Positions 43,406-53,175 of a stretch of DNA of 64,000 nt are shown piece by piece. This DNA is from Burkholderiales bacterium (GTDB lineage: Bacteria > Pseudomonadota > Gammaproteobacteria > Burkholderiales > WYBJ01): NCBI GenBank assembly GCA_022841915.1, contig JALHQN010000007.1, positions 211,284 through 275,283 on the forward strand. The letters run 5' to 3'. Positions within the stretch are counted from its first letter, which is position 1; every line of letters begins with the position of its first letter. The notes beneath the pieces are model-generated. The model was not told where the DNA came from. It worked only from the letters and a program-made list of their open reading frames with translations, and did not search any database. Both the position numbers and the translations under genes were made by a program.

Positions 43406-44446
43406 ATGACCGCCGCCGCTCCCCATATTCTTTCGGTCCAAAGGCTGCAGAAGTATTTCCCGGTGCGCTCGGGCCTGCTCGGGCGCGCCAGCGCCTGGGT
43501 GCAGGCGGTGGACGACGTGAGCTTCGAAATCGCCGCCGGTGAGACGCTCGGCGTGGTCGGAGAATCGGGCTGCGGGAAGTCGACCACGGGACGCCTGCTG
43601 ATGCGCTTGATCGAGCCCGATGCCGGACAGATCCGGTTCGAAGGCAAGCTCGTCGGGCGTGATCTCAAGGTGAGCGATCTGCGTCGTTCCATGCAGATGG
43701 TGTTCCAGGACTCCTACGCTTCGCTCAACCCGCGCCTCGCCGTTGCCGACTCGATCGCGTTCGGGCCGCAAACGCACGGCATGCCTCGGGAAAGGGCGAT
43801 CGGCCGGGCGCGCGAACTGCTCGGCATGGTGGGGCTCGAACCGAGCCAATTCGAGCGTCGCTATCCGCACGAGCTTTCGGGAGGCCAGCGTCAACGCGTC
43901 AACTTCGCACGCGCGCTGGCGCTCGATCCGAAGCTGATCATTCTCGACGAAGCGGTGTCTGCGCTCGACAAGTCGGTCGAGGCGCAGGTGCTCAATCTGC
44001 TGGTCGAACTCAAAAAGAATCTCGGACTGACCTACCTGTTCATATCGCACGATCTCAACGTGGTTCAGTACGTCTCCGACCGCGTGCTGGTCATGTACTT
44101 GGGCAAAGTGGCCGAAGTCGGCCCGGTGGACGCGATCTACGGCGCACCACAGCATCCATACACGCGTGCCCTGCTCGATTCGCGTCCGTCGATGGATCCG
44201 GAGATCCGCGTCGAACATCCCCCGCTGACGGGCGATCCACCGAACCCGATCAATCCTCCCTCCGGGTGTCGTTTCCGCACACGCTGCCCGCATGCCGAGG
44301 CCGTCTGCCAAACTCAGGAGCCCGATCTGCGTCCGGCGCACGGGGCGCCCGGCCACCTGGTGGCGTGCCACATGCGGCGCGCGGGCAGTGGTCACAGCCA
44401 AGCTGCACCGTTGGTTCGATTCGGCGATAGAGAGCCGTCCCGGTAG
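43406..44446 (+). CDS. ABC transporter ATP-binding protein (DppF-like)
   Basis: GESGCGKSTTGRLLMRLIEPD, ELSGGQRQRVNFARAL, LIILDEAVSALDKSVEAQVLNLL. Confidence 0.93.
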   Translation: MTAAAPHILSVQRLQKYFPVRSGLLGRASAWVQAVDDVSFEIAAGETLGVVGESGCGKSTTGRLLMRLIEPDAGQIRFEGKLVGRDLKVSDLRRSMQMVFQDSYASLNPRLAVADSIAFGPQTHGMPRERAIGRARELLGMVGLEPSQFERRYPHELSGGQRQRVNFARALALDPKLIILDEAVSALDKSVEAQVLNLLVELKKNLGLTYLFISHDLNVVQYVSDRVLVMYLGKVAEVGPVDAIYGAPQHPYTRALLDSRPSMDPEIRVEHPPLTGDPPNPINPPSGCRFRTRCPHAEAVCQTQEPDLRPAHGAPGHLVACHMRRAGSGHSQAAPLVRFGDREPSR

Positions 44447-44493
44447 GGAGGGGGCGTCGGGCAGGTGCAAGCAATCGAACGGGCAAAGAGAAC

Positions 44494-44499
44494 TATAAT
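44494..44499 (+). promoter_or_regulatory. Consensus -10-like TATAAT upstream of MmgE/PrpD gene
   Basis: Perfect TATAAT in a GC-rich intergenic region about 30 nt before the GTG start; no good -35. Confidence 0.3.
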
Positions 44500-44528
44500 G
44501 GGGCCACGTTCCCAATGAGGTGTCGATA

Positions 44529-45902
44529 GTGTCAACGTCCCTGCGTACGCCGCCGCCCTATCTCGTGACCCTCAGCCGTTTCCTGTGCCGGACCACCTTG
44601 GCCGATGTTTCTCCTGAGGCGAAGGCGCGCGCGCGCTGGATCATCGCTGATTGCATTCCGGTCATTGCTGCCGGCATGCAGCAGACGCAGATGAAGGCGT
44701 ACGCGGCCCGTCATCTGTCGGCTGCGGCGCCAGGCAATGCCTGGGTCATCGGTACCGGTCGTCGTGCGAGCCCACTCGATGCCGCGCTCCTCAATGGCAC
44801 GGCCGGCACGTGGCTCGAACTCGACGAAGGCAATCTTTTCGCCAAGGGGCACCCGGGTATACAGGTCGTGCCCGCCGCGGTGGCGCTGGCGCAGGAGCGC
44901 CGTGCGTCGGGCGCCGATCTGCTGCTCGCCGTGGCGCTGGGTTACGAGGCGTCGGCTCGCATCAGTCGTGCATCACAGGTGCGCCTGAGCGTTCATCCGC
45001 ACGGCACTTACGGCGTGATCGGTGCGGCCATCGCTGCGGCGCGCCTGATCGGGTTCGATGAGGCGCAGATGCTCGAGCTTTTGAATGTCGCCGCCACCAT
45101 GGGCATGGCAACGAGCCGGCAGACACTGCTCGATGGCGCGACGGTGCGCAACATCTTCACCGGGCATTCGGGTTTCATGGGGCTCACGGCCACGCGCCTG
45201 GTGGAGTGCGGGTTCACCGGCGAGATCGACGGGGTGGGCAACGTTTACGGTCGCGTCCTTTCGGATACGTTCGATCGGGAGCGCGTGGTCGCGGGGCTGG
45301 GGTCCGAATGGCTGATCGCGCAGAACTACTTCAAGCTGCATCCGACTGGCCGCTACGTGCATTCGGCGATCGATGCGCTCGATGATCTGCTCAGCCGCGT
45401 GCCTGGCGGGCGGCTCGACATCGATCGCATCAAGTCGATCAAGGTGCGTGCCTACATGCTTGCGGCGATGCTCGCCGAGCGGCGCGTGGTCTCCAGCTTC
45501 GGTGCGCGCTTTTCGGTGCCCTTCGCGCTGGCGAGCATTCTCTATCATGGTCGTTCCGGGCTGGCGAGTTTCGACGACCAGGCAGTGGCCAATCCGAAGA
45601 TCCAGGCGCTCGCAGCCATCGTCGATCTGAGCGAAGACGAGCAGCATACCGCGCGCTTTCCGAGCGAGCAGCCCTGCGATCTGGCGATCACGCTCGATGA
45701 CGGCACCCGCCTGGAGGGCCATTGCATCGTGACGAAAGGCGAGCCCGCCAATCCGCACGGGCCCGAAGAACTGGAAGGAAAGTTCTTCGATCTGGGCGTC
45801 CCGGTATGGGGCCGGGAGACGGCGCAGGCGATCTTCGACGGATTGTCGAAGCTCGAGCAGATTCCGGACTTCGCCGCATTCACCGACCGATTTTCAATCT
45901 AG
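44529..45902 (+). CDS. MmgE/PrpD family protein
   Basis: RARWIIADCIPVIAAGMQQTQMK...TWLELDEGNLFAKGHPGIQVVPAAVALAQ; GAGGTG SD before GTG at 44529. Confidence 0.9.
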   Translation: MSTSLRTPPPYLVTLSRFLCRTTLADVSPEAKARARWIIADCIPVIAAGMQQTQMKAYAARHLSAAAPGNAWVIGTGRRASPLDAALLNGTAGTWLELDEGNLFAKGHPGIQVVPAAVALAQERRASGADLLLAVALGYEASARISRASQVRLSVHPHGTYGVIGAAIAAARLIGFDEAQMLELLNVAATMGMATSRQTLLDGATVRNIFTGHSGFMGLTATRLVECGFTGEIDGVGNVYGRVLSDTFDRERVVAGLGSEWLIAQNYFKLHPTGRYVHSAIDALDDLLSRVPGGRLDIDRIKSIKVRAYMLAAMLAERRVVSSFGARFSVPFALASILYHGRSGLASFDDQAVANPKIQALAAIVDLSEDEQHTARFPSEQPCDLAITLDDGTRLEGHCIVTKGEPANPHGPEELEGKFFDLGVPVWGRETAQAIFDGLSKLEQIPDFAAFTDRFSI

Positions 45903-45919
45903 AGATTGCGAACACGACC

Positions 45920-46810
45920 ATGCTCAAAAGCCACGGCCGCTACGACTATTCGCCGATCGTCAGTCGGCCCGATTACAGCTGGCCCGAGGGGAAGCGCCTC
46001 GCCGTGCATTTTTCGCTCAACGTGGAGCATTTCGAGTTCGGTCAAGGCATAGGCAACGACTATGGCGTGCCGCAGGCCCAGCCGAACACGCGCAGTTATG
46101 CCTGGCGCGACTTCGGCAACCGCGTGGGTGCCTGGCGGCTGATCGAGTTGGCCGATCGATACGACATTCCGTATGCGGTGCTCACGAATACCGAGCTCTA
46201 CGACTATTGCCCCGAGTTGATGGCGGCATTCCGCAAGCGGGGCGACGAGATCGTCGGCCATGGCCGGACGAACTCGGAGCGCCAGATCGACATGAACGTC
46301 GAGCAAGAGCGCGCCTGCATTTTCGAAGCGACATCGACGATCGAGCGGCACGAGGGCCGCAAGCCTGCGGGATGGCTCGCCCCCTATATCTGCCAGACGC
46401 ACGATTCGCCCGACCTGCTCAAGGAAGCGGGCTATCGATACATGATGGATTGGCCGCTCGACGACCAGCCCGTGTGGTTCAGGACCAAGCACGGTCCGAT
46501 TCTGTCCATTCCCTATGCTCACGATCTCAACGATTCGCTCGAGTGCGTCACCCGCCGCACGCCGCCGCAGTCCTATTGCGAGAGCTTGATCGATCAGTTC
46601 GATGCTTTGCTCGAAGAGTCCGAGCGGCGTCCGCTGGTGATGCCGATCGTCTTGCACAGCTTTGTCCTGGGTCAAGCCTACCGTGCCCGGCAGTTCAGCC
46701 GTGTCGTGGAGCACATCCTGCGCCATCGTGACCGGATCTGGATGACGCGGCCAGGCGCGATCTGCTCCCATATCGAGTCGCTGCCAAAAGGGATCGTGCC
46801 CGGCAGTTGA
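45920..46810 (+). CDS. Polysaccharide deacetylase family protein (PuuE/allantoinase-like)
   Basis: MLKSHGRYDYSPIVSRPDYSWPEGKRLAVHFSLNVEHFEFG...EIVGHGRTNSERQIDMNVEQE. Confidence 0.88.
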   Translation: MLKSHGRYDYSPIVSRPDYSWPEGKRLAVHFSLNVEHFEFGQGIGNDYGVPQAQPNTRSYAWRDFGNRVGAWRLIELADRYDIPYAVLTNTELYDYCPELMAAFRKRGDEIVGHGRTNSERQIDMNVEQERACIFEATSTIERHEGRKPAGWLAPYICQTHDSPDLLKEAGYRYMMDWPLDDQPVWFRTKHGPILSIPYAHDLNDSLECVTRRTPPQSYCESLIDQFDALLEESERRPLVMPIVLHSFVLGQAYRARQFSRVVEHILRHRDRIWMTRPGAICSHIESLPKGIVPGS

Positions 46811-46846
46811 GGCGGCACGGCCGGTCCTCATACCACGAGAAATGAG

Positions 46847-47869
46847 ATGCCCATGATTCCCCGTCGTTTCGTTCGGTGCAACACGCTCCCCGCAATCGCA
46901 TGCAGCCGTGTGCTGTCCGCGACAGCGATCGCTTTGTCGTTTGTCGCCGGCCCTGTCGCGGCCGCCGATGCATATCCTTCGAAGCCGATCCGCGTCATCG
47001 TCGGCTTCGCGCCCGGCGGTTCGGCAGACTTCACCGCCAGAACGGTCGGGCAGGCGCTCACCGAGATGTTCGGTCAGCAGGTCGTGGTGGATAACCGCGC
47101 CGGAGCCTCCGGCATGATCGGGTTGAATCTTGCAGCGAACGCGGCCCCCGATGGTTACACGCTGGCCGAGGCGACGATGACGACCCACGGCATCGGGCCC
47201 AACCTGTACAAGAAGATGCCCTACGATCCGGTGAAGAGCTTCGAGCCGATCGCGTTGATGGTGCGTGTGCCTCTCGCCATGTTTGCACACGCCTCGGTGG
47301 GAGGTACGACGCTCAAGGACGTCGTCGCCTTGATCAAGGCCAACCCTCAGAAGTATCGCTACGCGAGCGCGGGCAATGGCAGTCCGCCGCATCTGGTCGC
47401 GGAACTCTTCAAGTTGAAGGCGGGTGTGGATTTGCTGCACGTGCCTTACAAGGGCACCGGCGCGGCCGTGCCCGACGTGGTATCCGGACAAATCAACTTC
47501 ATGATCGATGGTCCGCCGCCATTCCTCGGGCATGTGAAGGCAGGCCGGCTGCGAGCGTTGGCGACGGCGAACGCGAAGCGCCTGGATTCATTGCCGGAGG
47601 TGCCTACCTTTACCGAGCAGGGCTACAGCGGCATGGAGGCGGGGTTGTGGTACGGCATGCTCGCGCCCAAGGGGACGCCGCGCGCGGTCGTCGATCGGCT
47701 CAACGGCGCGATCAACCAGGCGCTCAAGCAACCGGACGTGCGCCAGCGCTTCACGGCGGCCTCGATCGAAGTCATCGGGGGATCGCCGCAGGAATTCGCC
47801 GACTACATCCAGGCCGAACTCAAGCGCTGGGGCGAGGTCGCACGCGCCGCCAACATCCGCATCGAGTGA
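46847..47869 (+). CDS. TctC/Bug family substrate-binding protein
   Basis: AYPSKPIRVIVGFAPGGSADFTARTVGQALTEMFGQQVVVDNRAGASGMIGLNLAANAAPDGYT. Confidence 0.93.
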   Translation: MPMIPRRFVRCNTLPAIACSRVLSATAIALSFVAGPVAAADAYPSKPIRVIVGFAPGGSADFTARTVGQALTEMFGQQVVVDNRAGASGMIGLNLAANAAPDGYTLAEATMTTHGIGPNLYKKMPYDPVKSFEPIALMVRVPLAMFAHASVGGTTLKDVVALIKANPQKYRYASAGNGSPPHLVAELFKLKAGVDLLHVPYKGTGAAVPDVVSGQINFMIDGPPPFLGHVKAGRLRALATANAKRLDSLPEVPTFTEQGYSGMEAGLWYGMLAPKGTPRAVVDRLNGAINQALKQPDVRQRFTAASIEVIGGSPQEFADYIQAELKRWGEVARAANIRIE

Positions 47870-47986
47870 GGCCGCGCCAAACGCAAGTCCGCACGACGTG
47901 AAGCCGCGCGGGGGTGGGCGGGTGGATGTTCGCAGCAAATGGCATGAGTCAGGACACTCGCTGCGCGAGCGGGCGCGTGCCTCGCT

Positions 47987-48964
47987 CTATTCCGGCTGGA
48001 TCTTGGCCGCAGTTGCCACCTGTGCCCACTTTTCTTTCTCCGCCAGGACGAACTTCTTGAACTGCTCCGGAGGTTCGCCTCCGGCCGTACCGCCCAAGTC
48101 GGCGAATCGCGACTTGATCTCCGGGGTCGACAGGATTTTGCTCGCCGCGCGGTAGAGGCGGTCGATGACTGCGGGCGGGGTCTTCGCCGGTGCGAAGAGG
48201 CCGAACCAGCCGGTCACTTCGAAATCGGGATAGCCGGATTCACGCATCGTCGGCACGTTGGGCAATTCGGCGGCTCGCTGCCTGCTGGTCACCGCGAGCG
48301 GGCGCATCCTGCCGTCGCGGATGAAACCCATGGTGCTGGGCAGACTGCTGAAGATCATGTTGACTTGCCCTCCGAGCACATCGCGCAGCGCCGGTCCCGT
48401 GCCCTTGTACGGCACGTGCACGAGATCGAGATTGGCTTTGAGCTTGAACAATTCCCCTGACATGTGTACCGATTGGCCTCGCCCAGAGGAGGCGAAGGAA
48501 ACCTTGCCTGGATTGGCTTTCGCGTGGGCGACCAACTCGGCGACGGTCTTCGCCGGCACGTTCGGATGGACCACCAGGACGTTGGGATTCGAGATCACCG
48601 ACGTGATGGGGATCATGTCCTCGGGCTTGTAGCCGGGGTTCTTGTAGAGGGCGTAGTTGATCGCGTTGGGGCCGATGTTGCCCATCATGATCGTGTAGCC
48701 GTCGGCATTGGAGGACAGCAAGGTTCTCACGCCGATGATGCCGGCGCCGCCTGCGCGGTTGTCGACGACGATGGGCTGGCCCAGTTCGATGGCCATCTTC
48801 TCGCCCAGGGCGCGCGCGGCGATGTCGGTGGTGCCGCCCGGCGCAGCGGGCACGATGATGCGGACCGGCTTGGAAGGAAAGGCTTCGGCTGCGTGCGCGT
48901 GCATCGCGTTGGCTGCGACGAGGGCAACGAAGAACGGGGCAATGGCAAAACGGGGTTCCATCAT
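47987..48964 (-). CDS. TctC/Bug family substrate-binding protein
   Basis: MMEPRFAIAPFFVALVAANAMHAHAAEAFPSKPVRIIVPAAPGGTTDIAARALGEKMAIELGQPIVVDNRAGGAG. Confidence 0.93.
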   Translation of the reverse strand: MMEPRFAIAPFFVALVAANAMHAHAAEAFPSKPVRIIVPAAPGGTTDIAARALGEKMAIELGQPIVVDNRAGGAGIIGVRTLLSSNADGYTIMMGNIGPNAINYALYKNPGYKPEDMIPITSVISNPNVLVVHPNVPAKTVAELVAHAKANPGKVSFASSGRGQSVHMSGELFKLKANLDLVHVPYKGTGPALRDVLGGQVNMIFSSLPSTMGFIRDGRMRPLAVTSRQRAAELPNVPTMRESGYPDFEVTGWFGLFAPAKTPPAVIDRLYRAASKILSTPEIKSRFADLGGTAGGEPPEQFKKFVLAEKEKWAQVATAAKIQPE

Positions 48965-49129
48965 GATCTCCTCCTGTTCGGGTGTGCGGACTTCCTGAAT
49001 GGCCGCAGCGCGACGCGCCGGGCACGCAGCGCAAGAGCTATGCGCTGACCATCCGTGCGCTGCCACCGTTCGGCCGCAGCGTGGAGCGGTTTATCGTGGG
49101 TACGATCGCGTCGTGGCGCAGCGCGAAGG

Positions 49130-49960
49130 TCAGCAGGGCTTGGTTCCGGCGACAGTGACTCGGTGCCCGTAGCGCTTCTGCGGATAGTAGTCCCACATGG
49201 CCAGATGCATCGTGCAGCGATTGTCCCAGAAGGCGATCGAGTTGGGCTGCCACTTGAATCTGCACTTGAACTCGTCCTGCTCCGAATGTCGGTACAGCAT
49301 GTCGAGCAGCGCGTCGCTTTCCAGGCGCGACATGCCCGCGATGTGGGAGGTGAAGTTGCGGTTGACGAAGAGCGCCTTGCGTCCGGTCACCGGATGGGTG
49401 CGCACCACGGGGTGTTCGGCGCGGGGCGCGGGGGTCGTCAAGGTCTTGCCCTGACGGATTCGGTAGACCTGGTCGCCATCGTGCACGGCCGTGAGTCCGT
49501 CGATGAGGCGGCGCACCGGATCGGATAGCGTTTCGTAGGCGCGGTACATGTTGATGAACAGGGTATCGCCACCGCCGTTATCCGGGATCTTGTGCAAATA
49601 GAGAATGGAGCCCATGGGCGGGACAGGATTGCAGGTGACGTCGGAGTGCCAGACTTCGCCTGCGACGTACTTCGAATGTTCGTCCGCCTTGATCTCGATG
49701 ATCTCCGGATGCCCGGCCATCTGCGTGGTGGGATGGATGTCCAGTTCCCCGAAGCGGCGGCCGAAAGCCTTGTGCTGCTCGATCGTCAGGTGCTGGTCGC
49801 GGAAGAAAATTACCAGATGACGCATGAGCGCTGCGTGGATCTCGTCGAACTGCTGCCCGGTGAGCGGTTGGCCGAGATCGACGCCGAAGATCTCGGCGCC
49901 TATCGTCGGGGTGAGGGGCTTGACCTCGATCGTTCGGCATTCCATGCGGTCGTCCGGCAT
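49130..49960 (-). CDS. TauD/TfdA family Fe(II)/2-oxoglutarate dioxygenase
   Basis: EVWHSDVTCNPVPPMGSILY (HxD), WDNRCTMHLAMWDYYPQKRYGHRVTVAG (distal His/Arg). Confidence 0.92.
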   Translation of the reverse strand: MPDDRMECRTIEVKPLTPTIGAEIFGVDLGQPLTGQQFDEIHAALMRHLVIFFRDQHLTIEQHKAFGRRFGELDIHPTTQMAGHPEIIEIKADEHSKYVAGEVWHSDVTCNPVPPMGSILYLHKIPDNGGGDTLFINMYRAYETLSDPVRRLIDGLTAVHDGDQVYRIRQGKTLTTPAPRAEHPVVRTHPVTGRKALFVNRNFTSHIAGMSRLESDALLDMLYRHSEQDEFKCRFKWQPNSIAFWDNRCTMHLAMWDYYPQKRYGHRVTVAGTKPC

Positions 49961-50301
49961 CGCCTACGTCTCCTCGATCTGCGGGCCTCGACATTCGCGC
50001 CATCCGATGGCGATGCGAGGCTGCGCTGGGTTGTGTGGCCTGCCTCGGGCCAGCGACGACACGATTGTAGCCAGAAACAAGGCGGTCAAGCTCAAGGTGC
50101 CCGGCCAGGTTCGCTGTTTGTCGGCCGCTCGACCTCCTGCCGATGGGGCCGCAGTTCGGCGCTGAATCCAACGGCGGAACAGCGACCGCCTTGTCTGAAG
50201 GCCTATAGTAGAATCGACGGCGGTGCCGACGCGGGCCCGAGGGCGGATCAGCGGATCAGCTCTCGCGTCGTCGACTCAGGTGCACCGAGCCATCCAACAG
50301 A

Positions 50302-51594
50302 GTGTCCTCCATCATGGGTATGACCGCAGTCGAGAAAGTCCTCGCGCGCACCTCGGGGCGTGCTTCGGTGCGTCCGGGCGAGGTCGTTCATCCTGTGCCC
50401 GATTTCATCATGATTCACGACGGTCTCGTGCGCGCCGCTAAGCGCGAACTCGATGCGCTCGGCATCGATCGACTGGCCTCGCCCGAGAAGGTGATCATGG
50501 TGACGGACCACGAAGTGCTCTACGGCAGCGCGCGAGCCGCCGAGTTCGGCGCCATCAACCGCAATGCCGCGAAATCCTGGGGCGTCGGTCGCTTCTTCGA
50601 CGTGGGTCGCGGGGGGCACGGTCATCTGTTCCCGATGGAGTCGGGGATGCTGCTGCCCGGCATGTTCTATTTCGACAACGATCGGCACTCGACCAATGCG
50701 GGGGCGATCGGCGCGTTCGGTTTTCGCATGGGCGCGGAAATCAGCCGCGTGCTCGCGACCGGGACCAACTGGGTGAGCGTGCCCAAGAGCGTTCGGATCA
50801 GCCTGCGCGGCAAGCTCAAGCCGCACGTCTATGCGCGCGATATCGGGTTCTATCTTGCCCGTCTCATCAAGGCGGGTGAGCTCGATCTCGATCTCGACTA
50901 CCGGGTGGTCGAATTCGCGGGGGATATCGATCAGTTCGGCCTGAGCGAGCGCACGGCGCTGTGCAATTCTCCGACCGAACTCGGGGCTTACGGGGTGTTC
51001 TTTGCGCCCTCGCAAGCCTTGCTCGCCTTTGCCGCCGAGCGCGCCCAGCAATCGTTCACACCGATCTATGCCGATCCGGACGCGCAGTACGAGCGGGAAG
51101 TCGCCGTGGACATCGAGGACCTCGAGCCCCAAGTCGTCCGGCCGGGCGGCATCCAGACTTCGGTCGACGTGAGCGAGGCCGTGGGGCCGCAAATCGGGCA
51201 CGCATTCCTGGGTGCCTGCGGCTCGGGCATGTACGAAGATTTCGTGACTGCGGCCGCCTTTCTCAAGGGACGGCGCGTGCCCGATCACGTTCGTCTCTTC
51301 ATCGCGCCAGGCACCGAGTCGAGCACGCGGCGCATGTCCGCCGAAGGATTGCTCGATGTCTTCATGCAGGCGGGGGCAATCCTGCTTCCTGCCGGATGCG
51401 GCCCATGCAACGACGCCGTGGTCGGTCCGTTGCACGACGGTGAAGTTTCGATTTCGACTGCGTCGAACTCCAACGCCGGACGTTTCGGATCGAAGAAGGC
51501 GCAACTCTACCTCGGCAGTCCGGCCACGGTTGCCGCATCCGCAGTGGCGGGCGCTATCGTCGATCCGCGCACGGCCGTTCGGGAGAGCGCATGA
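50302..51594 (+). CDS. Aconitase-superfamily large subunit (3-isopropylmalate dehydratase large-subunit-like, divergent)
   Basis: PDFIMIHDGLVRAAKREL...NDRHSTNAGAIGAFGFRMGAEISRVLATG...GACGSGMYEDF...LPAGCGPCNDAVVGPL. Confidence 0.88.
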   Translation: MSSIMGMTAVEKVLARTSGRASVRPGEVVHPVPDFIMIHDGLVRAAKRELDALGIDRLASPEKVIMVTDHEVLYGSARAAEFGAINRNAAKSWGVGRFFDVGRGGHGHLFPMESGMLLPGMFYFDNDRHSTNAGAIGAFGFRMGAEISRVLATGTNWVSVPKSVRISLRGKLKPHVYARDIGFYLARLIKAGELDLDLDYRVVEFAGDIDQFGLSERTALCNSPTELGAYGVFFAPSQALLAFAAERAQQSFTPIYADPDAQYEREVAVDIEDLEPQVVRPGGIQTSVDVSEAVGPQIGHAFLGACGSGMYEDFVTAAAFLKGRRVPDHVRLFIAPGTESSTRRMSAEGLLDVFMQAGAILLPAGCGPCNDAVVGPLHDGEVSISTASNSNAGRFGSKKAQLYLGSPATVAASAVAGAIVDPRTAVRESA

Positions 51595-51665
51595 ATCTTT
51601 TCGTGATCGAGCGGGGCGGCGCCGGCGGTTCCTGCTACCGGCCGGGCAGGGCATGTCATGAGTGA
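51591..51665 (+). CDS. Candidate 24-codon ORF bridging the aconitase-like subunits (MNLFVIERGGAGGSCYRPGRACHE)
   Basis: ATG overlaps the upstream TGA; its TGA lies inside the start of the downstream gene. Confidence 0.2.
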   Translation: MNLFVIERGGAGGSCYRPGRACHE

Positions 51666-52200
51666 TTTTTCCTGGATTCTTCAAGGCCGCTGCTATCGTC
51701 TCGGCCACAATGTGCCGCACGCCGGCGGGGTGATTCCCGATAGTCTCATCACCAGCCGCGAGATCGATCCGCAAAAGCTCGTGCCTCGGCTGTTCGAGGA
51801 AACAGACCCCGGCTTTCACGAGCGCGCTCGACCCGGCGACATCATCGTCGCGGGGCGCAAGTTCGGGATGGGGCCGAAGATGAACGGCTATATCGCGATG
51901 CAGGCGCTCGGGCTCGGGCTCGTGTGCGAATCGATGCCGTATCTCGCCTATCGCGCGGCTATCGGCTGCGGATTGCGGGTACTGACCGATTGTGAGGGCG
52001 TGACGGAGGCCTGCGAAACGGGCGATCTGCTCGAGGTCGACTTCGCCAGCGGGCGCTTCGTCAATCGCACTCGGGGCGTCGAACTGCGCTTCCCGCTGCT
52101 GCCGCCCGCTCTGCAGGAAATCGTTTCGGTCGGCGGCAATGTCGGTTGGCTCGAGACGTGGTGGCGGTCCCAGTCGAGTGCCGGGCGGTCGCCTTCCTAG
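51658..52200 (+). CDS. Aconitase-superfamily small (swivel) subunit (3-isopropylmalate dehydratase small-subunit-like, divergent)
   Basis: GRCYRLGHNVPHAGGVIPDSLITSREIDPQKLVPRLFE...GDIIVAGRKFGMGPKMNGYIAMQALG. Confidence 0.88.
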   Translation: MSDFSWILQGRCYRLGHNVPHAGGVIPDSLITSREIDPQKLVPRLFEETDPGFHERARPGDIIVAGRKFGMGPKMNGYIAMQALGLGLVCESMPYLAYRAAIGCGLRVLTDCEGVTEACETGDLLEVDFASGRFVNRTRGVELRFPLLPPALQEIVSVGGNVGWLETWWRSQSSAGRSPS

Positions 52201-52218
52201 GGCTCGAGTTCGGCAGGA

Positions 52219-53175
52219 TCACTCTGCGCGTATCTGGGCGGCCACCACGAGTTTCCCCCACTTGCTCGCTTCGGTCGTAAGGTAGCGGGCAAATTCTGCG
52301 GGTGTGTCCCCGATCGGTTCGAGACCGGCGGCGTTCATGCGCTCGGCGATCGCACTTTCCTTCAGCACCGCGGCCACTTCGCGTTGCAGGCGCTCGATGA
52401 CGGCGCGCGACGTGCGAGCGGGGACGACGATGCCATTCCAGTTGGTAGCCTCGTAGCCCGGAACGCCCGATTCGGCGATCGTCGGCAACTCGGGAAACAG
52501 TGGCGAGCGTTTTCCCGTGCCGACCGCGAGGCCGCGCAAGCGGCCCGCGCGAACGTGCGGTTGCGCCGTCGTCAGATTGGCCATCATGAACGAAAGGCGT
52601 CCAGCCACGAGGTCGGCCACAGCAGGCGCGCCGCCCTTGTAGGGCACGTGCGTGGCCTCGACGCCGGCCATGTGAGTGAACAGTGCCGCAGCGAGATGCG
52701 TGGCCCCGCCCACGCCACTGGAGCCGTAAGTCAGTTTGCCGGGATGCGCCTTCAGTAATGCGATCAGTTCCTTCGTCGAAGTCGCCGCGACGGTGGGGTG
52801 CGCGGCGAGCATGTTGCTCGAGCGGGCGACGTTGGTGACTGCCGCGAAGTCCCGCTGCAGAGCGTAGGGCACCTTTGCGTGCAGGGAAGGGTTCACCACC
52901 AAGGGGGGCGTGGCCATCAGCAGCGTATGGCCGTCGGCACTCGCGCGCGCGGCGATCTCGGTGCCGATGATCGTCCCAGCGCCGGTGCGATTGTCCACCA
53001 CGAACTGCTGGCCGAGACGCTCGCTCAGTCGGACGCCCAGCAGTCGGGCGACCAGATCCGTGGAGCCGCCGGCGGAGTAGGGCACGATGAGGCGGACAGG
53101 CCGCTCGGGCCAGTCGGCTGCCGCGGGCGAAAGGTTCAGCAAGGCAAGTGGAAGTGCGAAGACGAGCTTGAGCAT
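52219..53175 (-). CDS. TctC/Bug family substrate-binding protein
   Basis: MLKLVFALPLALLNLSPAAADWPERPVRLIVPYSAGGSTDLVARLLGVRLSERLGQQFVVDNRTGAGTIIGTEIAARASADGHT. Confidence 0.93.
   Translation of the reverse strand: MLKLVFALPLALLNLSPAAADWPERPVRLIVPYSAGGSTDLVARLLGVRLSERLGQQFVVDNRTGAGTIIGTEIAARASADGHTLLMATPPLVVNPSLHAKVPYALQRDFAAVTNVARSSNMLAAHPTVAATSTKELIALLKAHPGKLTYGSSGVGGATHLAAALFTHMAGVEATHVPYKGGAPAVADLVAGRLSFMMANLTTAQPHVRAGRLRGLAVGTGKRSPLFPELPTIAESGVPGYEATNWNGIVVPARTSRAVIERLQREVAAVLKESAIAERMNAAGLEPIGDTPAEFARYLTTEASKWGKLVVAAQIRAE

Noticed and set aside
50200-50225. Promoter-like CTATAGTAGAAT upstream of the aconitase-like gene
   Set aside because: No -35 at proper spacing; too weak to call.
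50960-51440. Loss of Fe-S ligands in the aconitase-like large subunit
   Set aside because: Cys of the GSCTNGR-equivalent (GAC) and the CGPC pair are retained; only substrate-contact residues appear changed.
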